From contig NZ_BAAACP010000030.1 of assembly GCF_039521565.1 (NCBI RefSeq), positions 1 to 17,077 on the forward strand: a stretch of 17,077 bases of DNA, given 5' to 3'. The stretch comes from Paraclostridium tenue (GTDB taxonomy: Bacteria; Bacillota; Clostridia; Peptostreptococcales; Peptostreptococcaceae). Of the stretch, positions 1 to 6,800 are shown piece after piece; within the stretch, counting starts at the first letter, position 1; each line of letters begins with the position of its first letter. The notes beneath the pieces are model-generated. The model worked only from the letters and a program-made list of their open reading frames with translations. It made no database searches and was not told the origin of the DNA. The position numbers were made by a program, and so were the translations under genes.

Positions 1-99
1 CTTTTAGACAAGCTCATAGTGGATGGAAGATGATACAAAAAGCATCTAAAAATGCTTATAGATAAAATTTAAATAAAATAAAAAAGTGTAGACATATTT
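1..99. repeat. Terminal redundancy, copy 1 (circular overlap)
   Basis: These 99 bases are identical to 16979-17077. They hold the last 22 codons of the bacteriocin gene (stop TAA at 63-65) and the left part of its terminator. An exact direct repeat at both ends of a contig is the usual sign of a circular molecule with the assembly overlap left in, giving a unit of about 16,978 bp. The gene fragment at 1-65 should not be counted as a second gene. Confidence 0.95.
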
Positions 100-115
100 A
101 TGTCTACACTTTTTT
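80..115 (+). terminator. Rho-independent terminator of the bacteriocin gene
   Basis: A perfect inverted repeat (arms about 80-96 and 99-115, GTGTAGACATA against TATGTCTACAC with flanking A and T runs) starts 15 bases after the bacteriocin stop codon at 65. The right arm ends in six T and is followed by ATTTTATTT. The A run on the left could let it work in both directions. Confidence 0.85.
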
Positions 116-168
116 ATTTTATTTATAATCATATATGAAGTGATTTTTAATGAAAATAGAATCATGTA

Positions 169-431
169 AATCAAGATGAATTGATTACACTAGATTCTTT
201 AGCTCCTAAAAATTATTTAGTTAGAAAAATAGAAAGTTATATAGATTTTAGCTTTATTTATAAAATATTGACCCTGTAGTTCTAGCTAATTGAATATTTA
301 TTTGGAATTGCATATATGAGGTAACTAATCAGATATATAAAATAAATACATCCTATCATTGATTTTTAGAATACTCATTACAGAAAAGAATCCCACACTT
401 TTCAACTTTTAATAGAAATCATGAAATATGA
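169..431 (+). pseudogene. Remnant of an IS1182-type DDE transposase (N-terminal part)
   Basis: Translation in shifting frames gives pieces that fit, in order, the N-terminal region of IS1182-family transposases: QDELITLDSLAPKNYLVRKI and then IDFSFIY (169-260), DPVVL (270-284), LIEYLFGIAYMR (285-320 in another frame, then an in-frame stop) and IPHFSTFNRN (390-419, third frame). Recognition rests on the family's LVRKI..IDFSFIY, IDPVVL, YLFGI.S.R and PHFSTF blocks. There are internal deletions, at least two frame changes and several stops, and the catalytic core is absent. It is dead sequence between the bacteriocin terminator and the two-component genes. Confidence 0.75.
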
Positions 432-504
432 TTCTAAAATGCCTTCGCCACTATAGGCATATGACTATTTTTTTAATTATTTTAGGTTGAAAACACTTAG
501 ATAT

Positions 505-548
505 ATGAAAATAGCTACTATTGTTCAATAAATAGTAGCTATTTTCAT
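505..548. repeat. Perfect 18-bp hairpin
   Basis: Arms 505-522 (ATGAAAATAGCTACTATT) and 531-548 are exact reverse complements around an 8-base loop. There is no following T run on either strand, apart from the TTTT inside the stem. It lies downstream of the histidine kinase gene (which reads toward it) and could act as a weak terminator for that operon, or be left from a mobile element. I see no gene between 432 and 730. Confidence 0.6.
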
Positions 549-730
549 ACAATCCAAGATAATTTGTTTAAATTTTATCTTAATAGCCCCCAATACTATA
601 ATGAACATATATATAATCTGGTATTGACCATTTCTAGCGATACTATTTTTTATATGTATTTTGCCTAATCTAAAAAATTCAAATAAACATTTAAATTTAT
701 ACATATAGTATTGTCATAGTTAAATATCCT

Positions 731-2062
731 TTATTTATAAGGAATCATAGCTCTAACAATAAAAGTATTTTTATAATAAGTAAAGTTTATTTGTCCAAAA
801 TATTTTTCAGTTACTTTCCTTACATTATTTAATCCTATTCCATGCATATATGAATTTTTTTTGTTGGTCAAAAACAAATTTTTTCTTTGTTTAATTTCAT
901 TAATTTTAGTATTTTTAATTGAAATAATGCAAAATCCATCTATATACTTACTTTTTAATATTATTTTTTTAGGTATATCATAGTTATATATCTTATCACA
1001 GGCTTCTATTGCATTGTCTATTAAATTAGAAAATATAGTGCATATATCAACCATATCCATAAAATTCCCCTTAGAAAAATCCATATCCACATAAAAATTT
1101 ATATTTTTCTCAATGCATATAGATTTTTTTACTCGTAAAATTGAATCTAATATCATATTTCCTGTGTTAAAATCTTTATTTAATTTATTATAGTTATTTA
1201 TATTAATTTCCATGCTATCTATATATTCTAAGACCTTTTCAATATTTCCATCTTCGCATAGATTTCTTATACAAATCATATGATTTTTCATATCATGATG
1301 TAAAAATCTAACTTTATCTTTTTCATTCTTTATTTCTTTGTAATAATTTTCTTCTTTAAGTACATTATCTTTAATAATTTTATTTTCATAATCTAATTTA
1401 TAACTATATATGCTTTTTTTCATCATATAGAAGTTATGCCACTTAGAAATTAAAACTAATATTGACACAGTTATTAAAATCATTATATAAAATTTTGATA
1501 TTACTTTATCTACTGCAATTATTCTAAATATTATTATTATCATTAAAACATCTATCAAAATTGGTACAAATATAGATATGTACTTCATTTTTATACATAT
1601 ATTTTTAAATTTCTTAAATTTATTTATTTGAACGCATATCTTAAATATAATCAGCATAAATATATTTTGAATTATCATTGTTTCAATATCAACTACTATA
1701 GAATTTATATTAAAATCAAGAATTAAATCATTATAATTTATATTCAATACTAAGTCTATACTAATATATTCAATCGGTATATATACAAGAAACCAATATA
1801 ATAAACTAATAAAAATACACATTAAGATATTTTGTTCATAATTAAGTTTATAAAAAGAAAAACATATTAATATAAGTATTATTGAGCTTTCAAACTTAAA
1901 AATAAATATACATATTGAAGATAAGGTAATAAATACATAATTAATTTTTTTACTAAGTTTTTTACAACTAATATTATCTACTATAGATTTAAATGTGAGT
2001 AAGTATACTACTCCATTAATAAAGTTTAATAATTCAAAAAAAATATTTTGTATATCAATCAT
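731..2062 (-). CDS. AgrC-like sensor histidine kinase (HPK10 type)
   Basis: A 443-residue membrane sensor kinase. Residues 1-205 are almost wholly hydrophobic, with about six membrane segments (near 8-24, 42-58, 60-72, 80-98, 127-145, 160-205), as in peptide-pheromone receptors of the AgrC/ComD/PlnB kind. A linker helix (215-250) leads to the H-box FLHHDMKNH (His256 the likely phosphorylated residue), the N-box NLIDNAIEAC (346-355) and the G-box HGIGLNNV (407-414) of the GHKL ATPase. Its start overlaps the regulator's stop (ATGA), and an AGGGAG site lies inside the regulator's last codons, so the pair is translationally coupled. It should phosphorylate the LytTR regulator next to it. Its ligand is not shown by the sequence: there is no AgrB/AgrD pair here, so a double-glycine peptide exported by the plasmid's own transporter is the simplest guess. 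Confidence 0.88.
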   Translation of the reverse strand: MIDIQNIFFELLNFINGVVYLLTFKSIVDNISCKKLSKKINYVFITLSSICIFIFKFESSIILILICFSFYKLNYEQNILMCIFISLLYWFLVYIPIEYISIDLVLNINYNDLILDFNINSIVVDIETMIIQNIFMLIIFKICVQINKFKKFKNICIKMKYISIFVPILIDVLMIIIIFRIIAVDKVISKFYIMILITVSILVLISKWHNFYMMKKSIYSYKLDYENKIIKDNVLKEENYYKEIKNEKDKVRFLHHDMKNHMICIRNLCEDGNIEKVLEYIDSMEININNYNKLNKDFNTGNMILDSILRVKKSICIEKNINFYVDMDFSKGNFMDMVDICTIFSNLIDNAIEACDKIYNYDIPKKIILKSKYIDGFCIISIKNTKINEIKQRKNLFLTNKKNSYMHGIGLNNVRKVTEKYFGQINFTYYKNTFIVRAMIPYK

Positions 2063-2769
2063 ATTAAACTCCCTAATATATCTGTAATTTTCATTTTTAA
2101 CTCTTTCACTTTGTATCTACTAACTAACACTTCATTACCTTTTATTATAGCTATGTTCTTACCTATAGAACTTATCTTATATAAATTTATTAAATATGCT
2201 CTATGACACCTATAAAATGAATATTTTTTTAATTCATTTTCAAAATTTTTTATACTTTCTCTTGTTTTATATATTTTGCTATCTGTATGTATTAATGTAA
2301 TTCTACACTCCATTTCTACATATAGTATAGAATTTACAGGAATAATAATAGTTTTTCCTTCATCAATTTCTTTTATTGATATATATTTTTCCTTATTATT
2401 AAGTATTTCATTTTTACATTGAATTAAATGTTTTGAAAAATCACTATACTTTATTGGCTTTAACAAGTATCTAAATGCTCTTACTTCATATCCTTCTTGC
2501 ATAAAGTCTGAAATTGCAGTAGTAAAAATAATTGTTACATTTGTATCAAATAATCTTATTTTTTTGGCAGTTTCAAGACCATTTATACCTAACATTTGAA
2601 TATCTAGTAAAAGTATATCTAATTTTCTAGGATAGTTACCTAATAATTCCTCTCCACTACTAAATTCTAATACTTCATAAAGTTCACTTAGAAATAGTTT
2701 TTCTATATATTTTATTAATATTTTTCTGTGAATATACTCATCATCACAAATAGCTATTTTAATTTTCAT
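2059..2769 (-). CDS. LytTR-family response regulator (AgrA/PlnC-like)
   Basis: A 236-residue regulator, first gene of the two-component operon. The receiver domain (1-120) has acidic residues Asp9/Asp10, phospho-acceptor Asp56 in LLLDIQM, Thr84 and Lys104 in LLKPIK. Residues about 130-235 form a LytTR DNA-binding domain (VNSILYVEME at its start, then FYRCHRAYLINLYKI). LytTR proteins bind paired 9-bp direct repeats about 21 bp apart as dimers. Exactly such pairs occur at 15506-15537, 15549-15580 and 16735-16764, which makes this protein the probable activator of the bacteriocin genes. The ATG at 2769 is preceded by GGGGAGGAC. A 12-bp-arm palindrome lies directly upstream. No copy of the CTATTCRATCA pair was found in front of this operon, so autoregulation is not evident. 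Confidence 0.9.
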   Translation of the reverse strand: MKIKIAICDDEYIHRKILIKYIEKLFLSELYEVLEFSSGEELLGNYPRKLDILLLDIQMLGINGLETAKKIRLFDTNVTIIFTTAISDFMQEGYEVRAFRYLLKPIKYSDFSKHLIQCKNEILNNKEKYISIKEIDEGKTIIIPVNSILYVEMECRITLIHTDSKIYKTRESIKNFENELKKYSFYRCHRAYLINLYKISSIGKNIAIIKGNEVLVSRYKVKELKMKITDILGSLI

Positions 2770-2783
2770 AATGTCCTCCCCTA

Positions 2784-2815
2784 TATAATTAGCTAGATAT
2801 TTTTAGCTAATTATA
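2784..2815. promoter_or_regulatory. Palindrome in the promoter/leader of the two-component operon
   Basis: Arms TATAATTAGCTA (2784-2795) and TAGCTAATTATA (2804-2815) match perfectly around 8 bases. On the minus strand the distal arm contains TATAAT (2815-2810), a perfect -10 hexamer with no good -35 box, and the proximal arm ends 3 bases before the GGGGAGG ribosome site. It could be an operator over the -10 box or a leader hairpin. The sequence does not tell which. Confidence 0.5.
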
Positions 2816-3473
2816 AATGATGTTCTAAACTATCTTTTTATGTTAAATCGATGTAAGTATTTATAAGTAATTTTAATTTGAGCTCTTATCTAGAATATTC
2901 TATTTCAATCTATGAATAAGTAACTAAACCTATAATTCCTAGATTTTTATATTTGAAAGCACAGCCTCAATATTACCATATATTGTAATTTTTTTGCAAA
3001 TATATACATATAAAAAAAATCATTTTATTATTAAGTCGAATATTTTCTATATAACCATTTTAAAATTCATATCATTTTATCCTATATTTCAGTAAATAAA
3101 ATAACTCTTAGATTTTTAATTATTATGTTGAACTATCGTAGGAAATTATTGATTTTTAAGAATAAAATTTGAAATAATCAAAACACAATTTAATAAATTG
3201 TAAGGTACGGTCATAATATTATTAAAATACCATCCATACATTGTGTTACGGCATTTTTTAATTATTTACTGATCTTTTATTCATTAGAAGTGCAAAAAAG
3301 AATCTATATTATTAAATTAATACATTCATTGATATTTGTTAGTTAAAATGAAATTTGATCAAAAATTTCTTAAAAATTTCAATTTGACATATACTATATG
3401 TCTTTGTATACATAACTCTTTAGAAAAGTTATTTGTATTTAACATTTATATAAATATGTTCATGGAATTAATA
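2816..3473. other. Gene-free AT-rich stretch
   Basis: I read all six frames and found no open frame with a credible ribosome site and no recognisable protein fragment. The upstream region of the two-component operon lies at its left end. The rest is low-complexity AT sequence. Confidence 0.5.
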
Positions 3474-3546
3474 GTTTTAATGCTAATACTTATAAAAAAT
3501 AAAAAATAATTAAGTTATTTATTATTTTTTATAAGTACATTAAAAC
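3474..3546. repeat. Large imperfect inverted repeat (23 paired bases)
   Basis: GTTTTAATG (3474-3482), a CTAA bulge, then TACTTATAAAAAAT (3487-3500) pair with ATTTTTTATAAGTA (3524-3537) and CATTAAAAC (3538-3546). The inner 23 bases are also AT-rich and partly self-complementary. It sits just past the end of the decayed partition operon and overlaps the next hairpin, so the two structures exclude each other. Function unknown. Confidence 0.6.
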
Positions 3547-3565
3547 AACTTGATTACAAGTTGTT
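3544..3565 (-). terminator. Terminator-like hairpin after the partition-region genes
   Basis: AACAACTTG (3544-3552) and CAAGTTGTT (3557-3565) form a 9-bp stem with a 4-base loop. On the minus strand, the direction of the partition-region genes, the stem ends in TTTTA. The T run is short, so efficiency is uncertain. Confidence 0.5.
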
Positions 3566-3620
3566 ATTCTGATTTTCTTCTACCTTTTAATTTGTTTTTC
3601 TTATTATAAATTTCTATATT

Positions 3621-3950
3621 TTAGGGTTTGATTTGTACATCTTCTAAAAGTGGTGTAAATAAATTTTCAAATAACTTTGACATAGTTATATTTGAATCAA
3701 TAACTACAGTTTTTAATTTATCTACTATCTCTTTATCCAAAGTTACCCCTACTTGATCTTTACTTTTCTTTTTTTCCTTTTTGACAATGTAATATATAGA
3801 TATTGATGATTTATTAGTTTCATGAATAACGGTTGTTTTATTTGATTTTTGTAGTTCTTAATTTAATATATGTATATCTATTTTAGGTATCTATAACACA
3901 TCCTTTTCTTTCAATTCCTTTACTATATTTTCAACTTCTTCTTTACTAAA
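3621..3950 (-). pseudogene. Ribbon-helix-helix partition-type protein, broken by two stop codons
   Basis: One reading frame runs from about 3950 to the stop at 3621-3623 with only two interruptions, a TAG after EKDVL and a TAA after DIHILN. Read through, it gives about 108 residues: EEVENIVKELKEKDVL at the N-end, a lysine-rich middle (YYIVKKEKKKSK), and a C-terminal segment VGVTLDKEIVDKLK followed by ITMSKLFENLFTPLLED. That last part has the strand-helix-helix look of CopG/RHH DNA-binding domains. It begins right after the ParA relic, the usual place of the small DNA-binding partner in plasmid partition operons. The absence of frameshifts suggests recent nonsense mutations. Assignment to RHH is by pattern. 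Confidence 0.65.
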
Positions 3951-4584
3951 TTACTTTTGATTATTTTTGCTTAAATAACTACTTATACTTAATCGTGATT
4001 TTTCAACAAAGGGCTTCTTCTTATAAATAACTCTATCATCATATTCATTTTCTAAATAATATTTATCTCTTATCCATAGTTCTTTAAATACAGCTGCTAC
4101 TCTTAAAGAGTATATGTTTTTGTCTGTAATATGTACTATTATAGAATCTGTTAGATAAAAAATATTTTTAACAGTTAACTTGTAACTTGGTGATAAGTCA
4201 CAAGTTATATAATCATATTTTACTAATACGTCTAAGTTTTTCATATACCATCTACAAGTACTTTTTCTCTAGCTGGTTGTAAACTTATTTTTTCACCAAA
4301 CATATCTATTTCTATATCAGATCGTATTATGTCTATGTTAGAATAGTTTAGATTAGGTTATTTTATAATTACATATTCTGTACTTAACCCATCTACTATA
4401 TTCTATGGTTGTTTTATCTTCATGGTTTACTTTATATACATATTGAGTAAGCTTTTCTTGCAAATCTAAATCCCATTAATAATATCTTTTTAATTTTATC
4501 TTTAACTAGTTCATATGCAGTTATTATTGACATAAAAGTCTTATAAATACCGTCTTTTATGTTAGAGAAAGTTATTAACTTAGT
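3951..4584 (-). pseudogene. ParA-type partition ATPase, pseudogene
   Basis: Pieces in several frames rebuild a Soj/ParA ATPase. Near 4584 comes KLITFSNIKDGIYKTF, where a working Walker A would be KGGxGKT, so the glycines are lost. Next is IITAYELV, then a frameshift into DLDLQEKLTQYVYK (normally the D-x-D region), DGLSTEYVIIK ending in a stop, and NLNYSNIDIIRSDIEID. Last is an open stretch (4244-3951) with the Walker B-like YDYITCDLSPS and FYLTDSIIV. The usual start ATG reads ACT. With Walker A destroyed and at least two frame changes the product cannot be a working ATPase. Upstream is the intact DNA-binding protein and downstream the broken RHH gene, so the three formed one partition operon. 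Confidence 0.85.
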
Positions 4585-4690
4585 TTTCCCCCAAGTATTT
4601 TTATAGTTATTTTTTTAAGCTTTATAATAAAGTAAAATAACTTTTTAATTAGCAACCGCTTTCAATTACATCTTTAATTATTAAATATAT

Positions 4691-5233
4691 TTACTTATAT
4701 TTTTCCATATATTCTTTAAGTGCCATTGATATTAGATCTTGCTTACTATAGCGTTTAGTTTCACAAAAATCTTTCCATTCTTGATATACAAATTCATTTA
4801 TTCTTATACTTTTAGGTTTTGGATTTAAATGTTTATCATCTATTAAATTTATTGAAATATAATTTGTAGTGGTTTCTGTAGTGGACTTTGTAGTGGATTT
4901 ATACTTCTCTATAAACTCTTGTAAAATCTCAAAATTACTTTCTAAATACCCTAAAATTTCTAGCTGTTGTTTAGGTACTACAGTTGTATTTTTATAACCT
5001 ACAATTGTAGTTGGATCAACTACAATTGTAGGTTTTTTCTCTTCAGTAGATATATATTGCTTTTCTTTACTGTTGTATTTATAACCGTTTATTTTCATCT
5101 CTTTTTGAAATGCTTTCTCACCTATTCCAATATCTTCTCTTATTCTAATTACGGTTTCTCCTTTTTTTAACCTACTATTTATATAATTTACTTTATCTAA
5201 AAAATTTAATTTATTAAATTCTTCTTTATTCAC
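4691..5233 (-). CDS. Plasmid DNA-binding protein with C-terminal ribbon-helix-helix domain
   Basis: A 180-residue protein with a GTG start at 5233, preceded 4 bases upstream by AGGTGA. Residues 1-62 contain a possible helix-turn-helix (VIRIREDIGIGEKAFQKEM). Residues 65-130 are Thr/Val-rich and repetitive (TIVVDPTTIVGYKNTTVV, then KSTTKSTTETTT). The C-end has the RHH pattern: strand PKSIRINEFVYQEW, helix WKDFCETKRYS, helix KQDLISMALKEYMEKY. It is the first gene of the former partition operon and the only intact one. Its promoter carries ACTACAATTGTAGT and its own coding region carries three more copies of that palindrome plus three GTAGTGG repeats, so it probably binds them both to repress itself and to mark the centromere. 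With ParA dead it may now act only as a repressor. Confidence 0.7.
   Translation of the reverse strand: MNKEEFNKLNFLDKVNYINSRLKKGETVIRIREDIGIGEKAFQKEMKINGYKYNSKEKQYISTEEKKPTIVVDPTTIVGYKNTTVVPKQQLEILGYLESNFEILQEFIEKYKSTTKSTTETTTNYISINLIDDKHLNPKPKSIRINEFVYQEWKDFCETKRYSKQDLISMALKEYMEKYK
4865..4896. repeat. Three direct repeats of TGTAGTGG, 12-bp period
   Basis: TGTAGTGG occurs at 4865-4872, 4877-4884 and 4889-4896, exactly 12 bp apart, inside the gene for the RHH protein (coding for the KSTTKSTTETTT run). TTGTAGT is also the half-site of the palindromes at 4978-5035 and 5258-5271. Twelve-bp periods in a codon-compatible array could be ordinary protein repetition, but the shared half-site argues for a DNA-binding array. 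Confidence 0.6.
4978..5035. promoter_or_regulatory. Three phased palindromes inside the RHH gene (putative centromere)
   Basis: CTACAGTTGTAT (4978-4989), CTACAATTGTAG (4999-5010) and CTACAATTGTAG (5020-5031) start exactly 21 bp apart, two helical turns. The last two are nested in a larger inverted repeat (arms 4997-5014 and 5018-5035, 18 bp, 3-bp centre). The same palindrome is in the gene's promoter. RHH partition proteins bind such repeated short sites. Confidence 0.6.
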
Positions 5234-5257
5234 GATATCACCTCACTTTTATTATAA

Positions 5258-5271
5258 ACTACAATTGTAGT
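5258..5271. promoter_or_regulatory. Operator-like palindrome upstream of the RHH gene
   Basis: ACTACAATTGTAGT is a perfect 14-bp palindrome 14 bases upstream of the ribosome site of the RHH protein gene. It matches the copies inside that gene, so it probably serves autorepression. Confidence 0.6.
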
Positions 5272-5279
5272 GTTCTGTA

Positions 5280-5339
5280 ATTAAACTTAAAAAAATGATT
5301 ATATAGTTTTAACTATATAATCATTTTTTTAAGTTTAAT
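5280..5339. repeat. Perfect 29-bp inverted repeat
   Basis: Arms 5280-5308 and 5311-5339 are exact reverse complements, with only two bases between them. The stem contains A7/T7 runs, so on either strand it could end transcription, but it is far longer than a normal terminator. A second perfect stem follows directly (TAGTTTTATA 5339-5348 with 5353-5362), sharing its first base. Together they lie between the RHH promoter and the DUF1413 gene. Confidence 0.7.
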
Positions 5340-5399
5340 AGTTTTATAAGTATATAAAACTATTTAGGTATTGATGCAGAAGAATTATAATAATATTTA

Positions 5400-5434
5400 A
5401 AAAGTAGATGTAAATTATACATCTACTTTTTTAT
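5400..5434 (+). terminator. Terminator-like hairpin, probably bidirectional
   Basis: AAAAGTAGATGTA (5400-5412) pairs with TACATCTACTTTT (5418-5430) around a 5-base loop, and T bases follow on the plus strand. No plus-strand gene directly precedes it, so it may insulate the neighbouring minus-strand units. Confidence 0.6.
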
Positions 5435-5481
5435 TTATAGAATTGTATCAAATCCTAACAGATGGACTCTTTATGTTAAAA

Positions 5482-5507
5482 TAAAAAGCACCTAATTATA
5501 GGTGCTT
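5482..5507 (-). terminator. Rho-independent terminator of the DUF1413 gene
   Basis: AAGCACCTA (5486-5494) and TAGGTGCTT (5499-5507) form a 9-bp stem with a 4-base loop, 4 bases after the stop of the minus-strand gene. On that strand it is followed by TTTATTTTAAC. Classic form and position. Confidence 0.8.
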
Positions 5508-5511
5508 AATT

Positions 5512-5763
5512 TTATATCTTTTTGTATTTTTGCTGATTTTGAGGAGTTTTACCTAATAGATCAATAATAGTCGAACCTTCATGATTAACAAAGTTAAACA
5601 CCATAGAACCAAGTTTAGTACGATTACCTTTTGCTATACGATTCCATTCAAAACCTCTGAAGAGATCCTTTACTATAAACTCTTCTCCTGAATTTAATTC
5701 ATTTAATGTATTCTTTACTATTGCAAATAATTCTTCAAGTGATGTATTACTAGTTACATTCAT
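5512..5763 (-). CDS. DUF1413-family small protein
   Basis: An 83-residue soluble protein. The core GEEFIVKDLFRGFEWNRI (26-43), the following KGNRTKLGSMVF and the C-terminal QNQQKYKKI fit the DUF1413 family, small Firmicute proteins often found on plasmids and phages and of unknown role. AGGAGGC lies 6 bases before the ATG at 5763. Upstream on the minus strand is an extended -10 TGCTATAAA (5807-5799) with TTGACT at 5830-5825, a wide 20-bp spacing. The gene has its own terminator, so it is a single-gene unit. It stands divergent from the resolvase, with the res-like site between them. No function can be read from sequence. Confidence 0.75.
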   Translation of the reverse strand: MNVTSNTSLEELFAIVKNTLNELNSGEEFIVKDLFRGFEWNRIAKGNRTKLGSMVFNFVNHEGSTIIDLLGKTPQNQQKYKKI

Positions 5764-5864
5764 AATATGCCTCCTGAATAACTATAATTTTTAACAACTT
5801 TATAGCAATAGCTATTAGCTACTAAGTCAAGAAGTTTTATAAAATTAATATTCTATTAGTTAAA

Positions 5865-5946
5865 GTGTCATAACTTTACAGTATTGACACCTTTTTTTTT
5901 ATTTAGTAGTATCAATATATTGAAGGGTGTCATAACCTAGTATCAA
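5865..5946. promoter_or_regulatory. res-like recombination site of the resolvase
   Basis: GTGTCATAAC occurs at 5865-5874 and 5927-5936. The first copy faces an inverted GTATTGACAC (5881-5890), giving a 26-bp imperfect palindrome. The second faces CTAGTATC with a related AGTAGTATC at 5906-5914. Several inverted 10-12 bp half-sites just upstream of a serine resolvase gene are typical of res. The exact crossover point cannot be placed by eye. Confidence 0.6.
5884..5912 (+). promoter_or_regulatory. Promoter of the resolvase gene
   Basis: TTGACA (5884-5889, perfect -35) and TAGTAT (5907-5912) are separated by exactly 17 bases. The -35 box is part of the first res palindrome, so bound resolvase should repress its own promoter. 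Confidence 0.6.
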
Positions 5947-5986
5947 AAGATATTCTTTAAATATAAAAAAAGGTGGATATGAATAA

Positions 5987-6562
5987 ATGATTTATGGATA
6001 CACAAGAGTAAGTACTCGAGCACAACTAGATGGACATGGTTTGCAAGCTCAAAAACAAGAAATTTTATTAAAATATGAAAATTCACAAATAGTAGAAGAG
6101 CAATTTACAGGAGTTAAATTAGATAGACCGATCTTGAATAATTTATTAGAAAATATTAAAGAAGGAGATACATTAGTTGTAACTAAATTAGATAGATTAG
6201 CTAGAAATACAGTTGAAGGGATCAATATAATAGAAAATTTATTCGCTAAAGGAGTAGCAGTTCATGTTTTAAATGTTGGATTATTAGAAGATACTACAAT
6301 GGGTAAATTCTTTTTAACAACATTACTTGCAGTAGCAGAAATGGAAAGAAATATAATAATTGAACGAACTCAAACTGGAAAAGAATTAGCTAAGAAAGAT
6401 CCAAACTTTAAAGAAGGAAGACCAAAAATATATGGATCTAAACAAATAGAACATGCTTTAAATTTATTAGAGAATCATACTTATAGACAAGTAGAAGAGT
6501 TAACTGGAATAAGCAAATCAACATTGATAAGAGCAAAAAGAAAATTAGCTAAAATAAATTAA
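5987..6562 (+). CDS. Serine recombinase (resolvase/invertase family)
   Basis: A 191-residue small serine recombinase of usual length. The catalytic domain (1-125) has GYTRVST with nucleophile Ser9 and Arg7, GHGLQAQ (16-22), KLDRLARN with Arg70 and Arg73, and the AEMERNIIIERTQTG helix (117-131) that leads into the dimer E-helix. Residues 140-191 hold GRPKIYG and a helix-turn-helix (YRQVEELTGISKSTLIRAKR). AGGTGG lies 10 bases upstream of the ATG. On plasmids such enzymes resolve multimers so that copies can segregate, a job made more important here by the loss of ParA. DNA inversion is the other possibility, but no invertible segment is visible. The frame is intact. Confidence 0.92.
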   Translation: MIYGYTRVSTRAQLDGHGLQAQKQEILLKYENSQIVEEQFTGVKLDRPILNNLLENIKEGDTLVVTKLDRLARNTVEGINIIENLFAKGVAVHVLNVGLLEDTTMGKFFLTTLLAVAEMERNIIIERTQTGKELAKKDPNFKEGRPKIYGSKQIEHALNLLENHTYRQVEELTGISKSTLIRAKRKLAKIN

Positions 6563-6591
6563 AACTATTTATCTAATAGTGGGTGTAAAAT

Positions 6592-6762
6592 AATAAATAG
6601 AGACGATATAAATTTATAGGATAAGTTAAATATAGATCTTTTAAAATAGATTCTAATGCATTAGAAAGGTTTTTAGAATTTACAAAAAAATATCCTGAAT
6701 TGAAACAATAAGATATAGTAACTCAATTTTTTATTGATTGCTTAGAAAAATATAATAAATAA
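6592..6762 (+). pseudogene. Small plasmid gene with in-frame stops
   Basis: One frame reads NK-stop-RRYKFIG-stop-VKYRSFKIDSNALERFLEFT, then KKYPELKQ-stop-DIVTQFFIDCLEKYNK-stop. Three internal stops interrupt a roughly 56-codon frame with a clearly protein-like, charged composition, 30 bases after the resolvase stop and just before a good terminator. It was probably the second gene of the resolvase unit. The family is not recognised; length and the two predicted helices would suit a small RHH or copy-control protein. Confidence 0.55.
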
Positions 6763-6769
6763 TTTTACT

Positions 6770-6794
6770 GAACCTATTTTTAGGTTCTTTTTTT
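6770..6794 (+). terminator. Rho-independent terminator after the resolvase unit
   Basis: GAACCTA (6770-6776) and TAGGTTC (6781-6787) form a 7-bp stem with a TTTT loop, followed by seven T. It ends the transcript of the resolvase gene and the small pseudogene. Confidence 0.8.
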
Positions 6795-6800
6795 CGTTTT

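Noticed and set aside
1..65. A second, truncated bacteriocin gene at the window start
   Set aside because: It is the circular overlap of the gene at 16846-17043, base for base.
580..606. Minus-strand 27-codon frame starting MFIIVLGAIKIKFKQ as an AgrD-like pheromone
   Set aside because: No ribosome site, no AgrB partner, and it runs into the 505-548 hairpin.
2896..2915. CTATTTCAATC near the two-component operon as a further LytTR box
   Set aside because: Wrong strand for the operon, one base insertion against the consensus, and no partner 21 bp away.
3140..3270. Minus-strand 31-codon frame starting MYGWYFNNIMTVPYN as a signal peptide gene
   Set aside because: No ribosome site and no processing or export motif.
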